64,000 nt of DNA from Owenia fusiformis (taxonomy: Eukaryota; Annelida; Polychaeta; Sabellida; Oweniidae). The translations under genes and the position numbers were made by a program. Of the stretch, positions 28,101 through 40,100 are shown one piece after another (the stretch's first letter is position 1; every line of letters starts with the position of its first letter). The notes below the pieces were generated by a model. It searched no databases, was not told the DNA's origin, and saw nothing but the letters and a program-made list of their open reading frames with translations. Location: assembly GCA_903813345.2 (NCBI GenBank), contig CAIIXF020000011.1:21995754-22059753 (forward strand), written 5' to 3'.

Positions 28101-31100
28101 GAATGTAATGGTTGGGCTCACCTTGAACTCTCCTACCCCCTGTTGCGGTACAATACATTCATGGCGGCACTCTGGGCAGTTGAAACTCCCTCCGTTGAGC
28201 CCACTTTTCTCTGCAATACTGTGTAGACACTTAACACAGTATGGGTGCAAACATGGTAATGTTCTTGGGTCAGTCAGAATGTCCTTGCATACTCCACATG
28301 TGAGAGCTTCCTGAAAACGATCCTCAGAATATGACGCCATCTTAAAATATAGACTGTTTATCAAGCATATGACGTGTTCTCATTCCAAAGTCTAACCCTT
28401 ATTTAAGTGTTTTTCAAGCTAACTCAGTGTTTAGATAAGTTAGTTATTAAAAAGAGACTAAAAACTTAATGTTCTAGCTGAGCTTGTATTGATAAAAGCA
28501 CATTGTATGCAGAAATCTTATTCGGTTATTGATTTACACTATGTCACCTTGACAGAGAACTTGAGTTAACAAAAAACGTTCAATATGCTTTCAGCATGTA
28601 AGAATGTGCATTCAATTAAACTATTTTAGTGGGACTCTAAAAAATATTTCTCTGACTTCACTTTGTGGATTTTGTTGATCTTAGTTTAGTTCTACATTTT
28701 TTGAAGTTGATAAAAGTTATTTTGAGTTTGGAAACCATTTAAGGCCCTATATGAAGTTTGAAAATATAGTTTAATCATTCAAATATTATTACTTTTCATG
28801 ACATAAAAAACATTTGAGGCATTTTTTGAAAAATATTACTTGAAAAAAGCTGTTCATCTTATAATTATCAAATATTTGAATTTCCTGTGGTTTAAGAAAC
28901 AAAAGTTTAGGTTTTCAGATCAGCAAATACAACACTAACTATTGTAAAATGACAATATTTTCTCTACTCCATTAAATGATCAGGAAAAAGTAATAGTTTT
29001 CAACCATTTAATTACGATTTTTTAGCCATTATGTCCCTATCATTGAATATATGCCTGAGGTCTGACGTCAATATAGCCCGAGCTTGCGAGGGTTATATTT
29101 ACGACAGACCGAAGGCATATATTCAATGATACGGACATAATTGTTGTATTACATACCTAAAGTACATTTTACATTACATTTCATGAATATAATATGTAGA
29201 AATGCGTGAAAAAAGACAAAAATGCTTTGTTTTCATGTTATATCAATGACGTCACACGTCTGTGTGCGATTGGAATATGTAAGAAATGAAACGTGACGTC
29301 ATACGATTGTCATGGTAAAAAGTTTGGCGGCTATACAGGAATATATAGCCGTCCTTCAGCTCCATTGACTTCCATACAAATGCTTCGCTAGGTATGTAAT
29401 ACATGCATATATAAACTTTTAAAGCATTTTTAAATACTATATTCTAGTATTTGTAATGTCAAAATGACACATTGTGAAATCACTCAGGTGGCAAAATATT
29501 TTTTTCAAAAATTGTCAGTGTGTGATAAAACGGACCATTCTTGGTTTGGAGAACGAAGTTACCCTTGTCATCCCTGTTACCCCTGCTTCGGACAAATTTG
29601 ATTTTTTACATAAATATTGATTTGAATCTCTTCTTTTGAATAGTCATTATTTAATTTGGGTGATATTTCTAGATTTTTCATAAAAATATTATAAAACTGG
29701 TTTCATTTGCTGTTGCCTCATTTTAGACATATAACTCTACTAATGAAAGAATTTTCAAGAAGACTACTGAAATCAAAATGGCTGCCAATTTCCAGGAGAA
29801 ATATTTTTATGATAACGCAAATACCGTATCATGTTTTGGTCTGATTTTAAGGCTAATGCATCATGGTCATAGGATCTTCACTCAGAAATGAATTTAAAAT
29901 GGGAAATCATGTAACATCATGGGCGTAGATTTTGCCTAAAGGAAACAATATTAGTATATTAATACTACTGTGACAATGTGACTTCAATAATATTGATACA
30001 GCCCCCTCCCACTAGAGTCCACAGAGTCTAGCAAAGAATGACATCTATGTATAGTAGGCAATTTATACAGACTGTATTAAATTCAGAATTTGAATTATAA
30101 TCAAATATAATATTAACAGAATGTTACGTACACTATAGATAACAAAAGCTGTTAAAAGATAGATGTCAGGGGTACACTTAGATTTTGCATTCTAAAAACA
30201 ATCATTTCTTGTATGTGTTATATGTTTAGAAACTAATGCGTAATTTACAATCAAATCTGGCTGTCCATACCTGGGTGACATCTATCTTTCAATGTAATGT
30301 TTATTTACACGAATGTCTCAGATACTTGAATTACTGGTAATGAATGTGTACCATTATATTAGGGGTGGGACGGATAACCGAAATACCGAAAAACCGCGGT
30401 TCATAGCCTTCGGATCGGTTTTCGGATCACGGCCCTACTTTCGGATCAGCTTTTCGGATCGTTTTCGGATTAATATTTCATTGGTCAAGTATCAATAAAA
30501 CAGTTAAAAACACTGTTTTACAGCAACATTTTTGATATTCCTAGTCCCTACCTTGTCTGTCTTGTCTGTTGCTAGCTCACTCGTTCGTTTCATATCCGCG
30601 TATTCGTATCCGTCGGTAATCAATCATGTGGTCCCTGGTACTATATTCTTTAGTCGTGTATTCTAAATAATATGTATTGTTCATGAAATACTATAACATA
30701 AAATTCCATCTATAAAATATTGTTATAACGTGGCATAATTGATACAAAGATTTGCGCAAATTTATATTTGCGCAGGTTCGATATAGGGTATTATTTTGTG
30801 CGCACCCACAATACATTCAAATATGGCGTCTGGATCTCAAATTCCCGTTTTCCCAAAAGAAATGTAGATAATAAATTAGTTATTTTATTGGTTGTATTAA
30901 AAGAAAGTGACAGTCAGCAGTGAAGTCAGAGACAAAGCAGCTAATCATGTCAATCAATACAAATCCTTAAAATGAATGAACCGAACCGAAAAAACCGAAC
31001 CGACGGCTGATGATCCGAAAAACCGAAACGAACCGTCCCATCCCTACATTATATGATATATAACATAACACAGGGTTCTCTCTAGGCTTTTAGACTCCAG

Positions 31101-34100
31101 AGATTCTCCGTAGTCTAATGTTTTTAGACCCTCTTGCTCCAGAGTCTAATAGCTTTTCCGGATTCTAAAGTGTTTTTCAGGAGTCTATTGTGGTAAAATC
31201 TTGAGAAATTACATACAACTGGATAAAAACAAAGAATAGGAAGTCAGAAACTTTTTAAAGTGTCTCTCGCGCGCTATCTATGATGTCTGGGTTGTCTGTT
31301 CCAAATGTGATTTAGTGTATATGTAATACTAGTTGTATATTTAGCTCATATTTGTGAGCCATTGTAATCACCCACTTTTCTGTCGACTGTTTGTCCATCT
31401 TTTCATTTGTCTGTCAACATATTGGTTACCCCTTAATCTTTTATAATCCTCCATATCCTTGGCAATTTAAATGGCTCACTTTTAAATTATGTACCAGTAC
31501 AACCTTGTACTTCTAATAATGCAGTTTTTTGAAGTTTTAGATTATACATCACTTCATATTTTACATGACTATATACATAATCCTGGGATCTAATATATCC
31601 ATTCCATGTATATCTCATTCCTAACTGTCATTCCTATATAACAGCTCCTATCACTGTATTAGTTTGTCAACTGACCTATTGTTTTACAGCTTGGTGTTTT
31701 GAGTATCCTCTTGTTGGATATTTAACTCGTTTTGTATTGAGTATTTAACATCATCTGGCTTGTTTCTGATATTACCTGGCCTCTTTGTGATATTACTGGG
31801 CCTTTCTGTGATATTGTGTGGCCTCTCTGTGATATTACTGAGCCTCTCTGTGATATTGTTTGGCCTGTCTGTGATATTACCTGGCCTCTCAGTGGTATTG
31901 GTCAACCTCTCTGTGATATTACCTGACCTCTTTGATATTACCTGGCCTCTCAGTGATATTGCCTCCAGGCCTCTCAGAGGTATTGGCCAACCTATCTGTG
32001 TTATTGCTTGACCTCTCTGTGATATTGCCTGGCCTCTGTAAAATTACCCTGCCTGTTGGTGATATTGACTGGGCTTTTGGTGAAGCTGATAGTGAAGTTA
32101 CTGCTATATTATGTTGCATTCCTGTTCCTCCCAGCTGGGAAAGCTGCCATAATTGTATGTTTGGAGTTGGCTTTAGATCCTTTTATTCCAATAGTCATCG
32201 GAAAGGACCCTGGTAGCCCTAGTAGCCATGCTCTCCACACATGTGCCAAACCAGTTAAACTTGCAATCTTTCGTGTAACTTTCACAATACACTCCATTTA
32301 CTACTTTTCCAGGAAGTGAACAGTTGTATTGTTGCATTTCGAACTCTTTTAGAAATCCATCATCACCACAAAATATGTATTCTCTCGGAATTATTGTTTC
32401 TATGCTGAATACTCTATTAAGTTCATAGATGCGATGTAAGATATAAAGGGAACTTTCTACTATACCTGCCATGCTATCTGACCCAAATGAGCCACCTGGT
32501 GGTGAAACTGGTAACTACCTACTCATATCTTGGTTATTCACAATAGCCACCATTTTTCGTAAACTCAAATTCCAGTTGAGCGATTTAGTTCAGATTTTAT
32601 ATGTGGATGCCTTAGGATACAGAGGCTTTGCTCCAGAATAAATTTTCAAGGAGCACCAAGTTCAAATTCAATCATTTTATTTCATGTGATGTTTTTTATA
32701 CTCTTTATTTTTTACTTAGTTTTTCAATTTTTCAATTAACATAACAAAGATATCACTTATAATTTTCTGATTGATTGATGATTTAACATGACTTAAAATC
32801 TAGACTCTATTGTAGATGTTCTTGTATTTTCAGTTGAAAAACTCCCCCTTTTCTCTCAGTGTAGTAAGAATGAGGCATGTGGCACCAAGAATGCAGCATG
32901 CAAGAACCAGATATGCGACTGTACAGAGACATACTATAATGCTGGGGACACTTGTGGTAAGAATACCTAAGACAGACTCTGATTCACATTTAAAAGCTTT
33001 ATTGTATGTTCTTGGCATTTGGAAAAACAATGCATACCCATTAACTACTATTGAACCTTATTATCAGATTAATAGATTTCATGTTGGGATGGTATAGATA
33101 TAATTTTGCAATTGAATGAATTTGTTTTATCTTCAATTATTTTTATTTTGAACATGCTTTTAAAATGTTTCAGGAGAGTATTAAAGTATTAATAAAGTAT
33201 TAAAGTAGTATTATTTAAGTACAATGTGTTGCATATTTTTTTCCTACAGTAACCATTAAAATTTTTCTTTACTCAGAAGTTTATCAGAAATTAACTGATT
33301 GGAAACTGTAATATGAAGCAGGCTGGTGAAAATGAGAATTACTGAAATGAGCTGAATTATAAAAAAGAATTGTTCCCATTTCTTTTGCAGAACCTAAGGG
33401 TGTAGTTAATGCCCCATGTTTGGATGGAAGTGTTAAATGTATCGTGTCCAACAGTGAATGCAAACTCGGCTATTGTGTCTGCCTCCCGAACTTCTTCAAC
33501 AAGGATAAATCATGTGGTAGGTTTAAAGTGATTTTGGTAAAATTGGAGGTTTTATAAATAGTCCTAATTTGTTCTGTGTTGACAAGAAAAGGGTCTTGTT
33601 ATTGATTCTATTGGCCCTTAATGGTCCAGATACAAGACTGGTATGAAGAATTGCATTTTCAAATACCCCCAAATTTATCGAGGAAACCCTCTCTAATCTG
33701 TGGCCAAAAGTGTTCAGATTGGCGAGTATTTACATTTCAAGTTTTTTTTTATTTGAGCATTAACGTTTTTAGTGTTATTCAGATTGTAGAGATGTTCCTA
33801 TAAACACAGGTGTTATTGGTATATTACACTATTGGTTTAAAAATGTACATTCTGCATATAAATAGATTTTAAAGATTCATCTTGCTAATCATGCACACAT
33901 TAACTACATGTATTTTGCATTTTGAGTATGTTTCATTCATAATGCGAAATATAACCAATATTCTTTTTTTTCTAGTTGTAAGGATTGGACTTAAACAGAT
34001 CTGTGGAAGTGGAGATATATGTGCCAACAAGAATGCCCAATGTGATGGTGGTCGTTGCCAATGCAAACCTCTTTTCTATCAGGACCTAGATACATGCAGT

Positions 34101-37100
34101 ATGTTTAAATTATCACATTTTTCATTACATCCCTTTTTTGCATAATTTTGATAAAAATTATTTGAGGTCATCAGTGAAATAGTTTTACAAAACAGAGTTT
34201 GATTTATCAGATTGAAGTTAAAACAATGAAGTTACCCTTGCATTTTGCCCTGTTTCTTTGTTAGCTTCAATTAAAGCATGTGCAAACTCAGATGGGTGAT
34301 GCAACAGGGGCGATCACAATGATCAAAGTTTTCACACTTTATGATATAATGTAATGTTCACATTTCTGTACAGAGCCCCGTGGAGACCTGAATGCACCTT
34401 GTCTTCCTGATGGTACATGTAATGAAAAGAATGTGGAGTGTAGCACCACGGAGATATGTGTCTGTCAACCTGATCACTTTGAGAAAGAAAACAAATGTGG
34501 TGAGATTTGATTTAGTTTTAAGAAATACACATTCTCTATTGTAAGGTAATGGACATATTTAGGACAGGGAGCCTACCAAGGAAACAGAAGAAGGTTATTT
34601 TTGTACAGAATAAATGATCCCCTTATTAAGCCTTAATTCCCTGAGTTTACTATGAGTTTTTACTTTGACCATGACTCATAATATAAACAACATGTTAAGT
34701 ATTTATTTTCCCGAATCAATTTATATCAACTTAATAATAACCATGGGGTGCCAACTTCATGTATGATCATTTAAGAATTCTAGACCTATTAGGTGTTTGA
34801 AAATCAAGGATTGTGAGTCTCATACTGCACCATTTTTCTTCAAACTTGTTTCATTAAAAGCAAAACAAAAATGCTTTTCTGTTGGTACATTACACTGTTA
34901 TACAGAGTCCCTCCTTATAGTGGGTTCGGGTTCCCAGCTGTGAGAAGCGCTTCTTACAGCTGGGGATCCAAACTCCAAACTGCTAAAACGAGGGACTCTG
35001 TACAATAAAGCAATGCACGAAAAACGGTGCAGTATGACACTCACAATCCTTGATTTCAAACACCTGGTAGGTCTAAAATTCACATTAACGGTCATAGTTG
35101 GGACCCCGTGATAACTAGGCTTCTTAATGCATTTATGGATTCATTAATATCAACAAAAATGACTGTACATTGCCAGGTTGTGAGGATATTCGAAAATTGA
35201 GCCTCACCCCATCCTTCCAAAATTCATGTTATGCTAATCAGAGAATTTATACTCTGGCCGTAAACATGCATATTTCCAGTTAAATGGGTCTTTCTAAATA
35301 CATGCAATGCAAATCAGAGAATTTATACTCTGGCCTTAAACATGCATATATGGGTCCTTCTAGATACATGCAATGCAAATCAGAGAATCTATACTCTGGC
35401 CTTAAACATGCATATATGGGTCCTTCTAGATACATGCAATGCAAATCAGAGAATCTATACTCTGGCCTTAAACATGCATATATGGGTTCTTCTAAATACA
35501 TGCAATGCAAATCAGAGAATCTATACTCTGGCCTTAAACATGCATATATTGGTTCTTCTAAATACATGCAATGCAAATCAGAGAATCTATACTCTGGCCT
35601 TACCATGTGTATTTCCAGTTGTAAGGGTGCCTCTCAACAGTGTGTGTAGCTTGGGAGATATATGCATGGACAGTAATGCTGAATGTAGGGAGGGCAACTG
35701 CAGGTGTAGGGCAGGTTATGAACAGAAGGATAATATTTGTAGTAAGTGCACATTTATGGCATAAATATATGTTTTATTTTTTGCCTTATTTTTGTTTCTT
35801 ATTTCCAGGCATAAATATATGTTTTATTTTTTGCCTTATTTTTGTTTCTTATTTCCAGCCTCTGCAAGGAGAATGAACTCTCTATGAGCACTTTCAATCC
35901 CATGTATTGTTTCCAAGGTCTGCATGCAAGGAGGATTGGAAGCCAGAGTTCCTTTAATCTCCAAGTGATATAATTTGCTGATCGTGCCTGTATATTTCTA
36001 TGCCTGCAGGGAGAATGAATGCTATTTTCCAACAAACCTGGCATCATTATTGTCTGACATTTACCTGGCTCAATACATGTATATTCATAATCAGCATTCA
36101 AAATATTCTAAGTATCATTCTCAGTATCTCATTTATTTCTAGCCTCTGCTGGGAGATTGAACTCACCATGTCTGTCAGGAGAACTCTGCTTGGATGTCCA
36201 CTCTGTATGTAAAGATGGCGAATGTGTATGTGACAAGAACTATTTCATAAGGAACAGCCAATGTAGTAAGTGATATTGTTAAAATATATTAATGAAGGTC
36301 ATATCATCATAATGTCTTACTGCTAGGACAGGGTTAAGCATTCTTAACAACACTACTATATATATAAACATTGTCACTGTGAATCTATCAAGAGGGAAAC
36401 AATAAGCCGTACATGTATACTCAATCTTTACTTTTACATTTTTTACAGGGACCAAGTTAGGTCTAGATAGTGTGTGTGGTATAGAGGACCAGTGTGCTGA
36501 TCCACATGCCCAATGCAGGAGTGGAGTCTGCCAGTGTCAGGACAATTATTACCAAAATGGAACCATTTGTGGTAAGTGTTCAGGGTGGGGAAAATGAACC
36601 CCTCTTTTACAAGATGGAACACAAGATGGCTGTTAAATTCAAAATGGCTGCTATTTTTCTAAAAAGATTATTTTTGATAACTCAAAAACTGGTTAGCAGC
36701 TTTGATCTAGATTTGATCTATTCAAAATGGAATTTCTAATATGGCATTTACTAAAAGGAAATCATGCTACAACTGAATATTTCTATCATGAAATGTACCA
36801 AATGATGACTGATTTGATAATTTTATAAGTGGAATTTGCTATGCTAGCTAGTCTGATTTTCTGGTATTAAGTACATGTATGACTGTAAAATGCATGATAT
36901 TATAGAAGCCACAGGAGGTTTGAATAGTCCATGTAGCGTACCAAACACATTGAACAGTGTTAGGCTCAGTACATGTGTGGACAGTAATGCAGAGTGCATA
37001 CAGGGATTCTGCCAATGTGGCAGTGAATACTTCAACCTAAGAGGAAGATGCGGTAAATATTAAATCATTCATGTTGAAACTTCACCCATCAAAGATGGCC

Positions 37101-40100
37101 ATCTTGAATTGTTAGTTAGCCATTTCTTCTCAGTATGAGTCCAGTATACAATTGTTGACCTCTCTGGAGGTCAACCGGCAAAATTGTATACCGAGACTGT
37201 AAACCGAGAAACTACTGTTGACAGAGACCGAAGGTCGAGGTCAACAGCAGTTTCAAGGTTTACAGTCGAGGTATATGATTTTGACGGTTGACTGAATGGA
37301 GAGGTCTACAATTGTTTTGTTAGTCAGAAGAAACTAATAGGGCCCCTAATACACATACAGACGACAACCATGGCTTCATTTCACAATCTTTTCTCAGAAC
37401 CACACCAGCAATCATTTTTTACGAAAATCTGAATACAGTGGTAGCTAAATTCTCTGTTTTCGGCACATCACTGCGTACTCACGAGTAAATAAATGTTAAT
37501 TTTACGTTTCTATTTGTAATTTTGCTAAATTTGTCGTCTAGTAAAGTAAAAAATATCACTTTCATCAACGTTTACAAAATGTCCATCTACCATGTTTTTT
37601 CTGTAAACATTATGACGTCATATTCCCCATAATTCACAAGTGTAGTACAGTAACATACGCGGTCAATAATATGATATCCCATGATGCACAGGTGGGGTAC
37701 AGGCAAAAATGTTGACCGCTAATTGACCAATCAGATACGAGTATTTACACTGAGGTACTAACAAAACATCTTGATCCCTCAAGTTATTACACGAGACTGA
37801 AGGAATTCACTGGTTTAACAGTATTAGTCTAGAAAACAGTTTCATGGTTTTAATTAATAGAGAGATTTTGCAACTCACTTATAGCATGTTTATTATTCCC
37901 ATATAACGTATAACTTACACAGCATTTGATGACGTATAAGTGTGATATTCTTATAAATCATTGTTTATACATAAGAACATCACACTTCTGGACATGTAGA
38001 GCTGTGCAGTAAATGATGATGTCATCAAACCCTTCGTAAGTTATACAATATATCTGATACGGGAATAATAAACATGCTATGAGTGAATTGCGAAAGCTCT
38101 TTATTATGTGAAACCGTGAACTTGTTTCAGTTATCCTAGCCCATATAAACTCAACTTTCAGTCTTGTGTCTAGAGCTGCACAAAAGTCCAACTCATGCGT
38201 TGTCTCACTTATTAATTATTGGTTGACATTGTAAATCATTGAAAAGTTGCTCCATGAACTACAATTTTTAACAACGTTTTGATTTTCATTCACAGTGAAG
38301 AAGAGACCATTGAATTCAGTGTGTAATCCAGAGGAGGTGTGCCAGGACCAGAATGCAATATGTTCTGGAGGAGTCTGTACATGCCAACCAGAATTCTTTG
38401 AAGACCAAAGTGGACAGTGTAGTGAGTAGTCATTAAAAAGATAATAAAATCGTGGATAGTGATTAATATCACCTGACCTGCATCTTGTGCATATTTTGTT
38501 TTTTTATGTCACCACTTCCTGGTGTTATTGTTACTATGATAATATTTATATTAGTTATTAGTACGATGTAAATTAATATAACATATACCTATGTAACGAA
38601 GAAAATCATTAATGGTTGTAGTATCGGTCATTTCATGTACAGTACATATACTTTCATTTGGTTGTTTTGCATCTATTGCATTATGTTTTGCATGTATTGA
38701 GAAAATTATGTAAAGCTCTAAAATAACACTTTGCATAAGAAAATGAGAGTCTTAAGTACATGTATATCCTAGTATGGTATCAATTTAATATACACTGTAT
38801 TTTTATTTTCAGAACACAAAGGTCATCTGAATACACCTTGTCTCTCAGGAGACAGTTGTCTTGACAACAATGCTGAATGCAGCACTGGTGTATGTATCTG
38901 TGCACAGGAGTTCTACGAGAAGAACGCCATATGTAGTAAGTTAAAACATCAACCAAAAATGTCAACTGTAAACCATTGTGGTCCATGTGTAAAAAAAATA
39001 TATCACTGATATATTATGTTTAGACAAAATAGAGTATTTAGGAAAAGATACAAAAAGCAAAAGAGTGAAATTATAGTGATATCAAATGGTAGGTTAAGGT
39101 AAATGTTATAGATTATAATGACAAAGTATCTTTATTGTGATCTCTAATTGGATGACACCTAAGCAACATAGGAGTGTGACCCGTGAAACAGTATTAGGAA
39201 AAGCTATTGAAACCATAATTTGCAAGCCTCTACAAGACAAATTATGTTTTTGCATTGATGTTGGGAGAAAATTGAGAAACTTCCAAGCAATTCTAGAGTT
39301 TTTGAATCACAATTAGAGGTGCAACCTGACCTTATGGATGTCATGCCAAATGACAAGTTTCCTACTTCATTTATGAGAACTTCCAGGTGTGAGGAAGATG
39401 TATTGTTTGTTGGAAGAAAATGAAATTTCAGGTGTTGAAGAGTTTAAATGTCTATCAAGGTGATTGAACTTAGTTGTTTTCATCCATTTTTATGTCATAA
39501 CCAGAAGTGATGCATGTAATAAACAAAAAACAAAATGTTTTTGATCATAATAGGTGATGTCTAATATAGTCCTGTATATAGTATATAAGCCTTAAAATTT
39601 GCTCAGAAGTTTATTTATAAGGTAGCTGAGTTACAAAATTGAGAAAATGAAAATGGGTTTTCTGTTTGTTGTATTCTTGTATGTTGCATTGATAAAAAGT
39701 CATATCTAAATGAAGAAGCTCATTTCCATGTGACATCTATTTTTCAAGTATTTCATCAACTGATAACTCTTGACATATTTTGAGTATTTTAAGTTATACC
39801 ACCTTCAGCTTCCAAGTTGTTGTAACACACCTTGAACGCAAATGCTTATTTGTCTGTCCTGTTACTGTGTGATGTGACATGCCCGTAGAGATAATAATGG
39901 AACCAATCAAAGTGTCTAAATATTTGTTTCACCACCATTCATATTTATAAATTCTCATTGCATGGTCCTTAATGGGGTTTCTATTGAAAGATCCCTTGAA
40001 CTGATGTTTTTCTTACATAATCATAATGAGGTTTTGTAGCATGGTATCTTTACTTTGAGAACACTTATTAGCATTTTGTTTTGTTTACTCAATAAATGTG

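Larger units (their letters stand above)
26020..31455. repeat. Tandem duplication unit B (TRIM copy B) with later insertions
   Basis: Homologous to unit A but interrupted by about 100 bp near 28640-28750, a hairpin-headed element at 29028-29403, about 560 bp at 29440-30000 including the 'aaaatggc' repeat, and a hAT MITE at 30360-31046. Confidence 0.8.

Noticed and set aside
22788-28314. Plus-strand open frames opposite the TRIM genes
   Set aside because: Antisense shadows of conserved coding sequence, repeated in both copies only because the genes are duplicated.
35280-35764. Long open frames of 108-140 codons on both strands in the 66-bp repeat
   Set aside because: The unit is 66 bp, a multiple of three, so any open unit makes a long frame. 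The only real coding part is the module 17 exon at 35619-35741.
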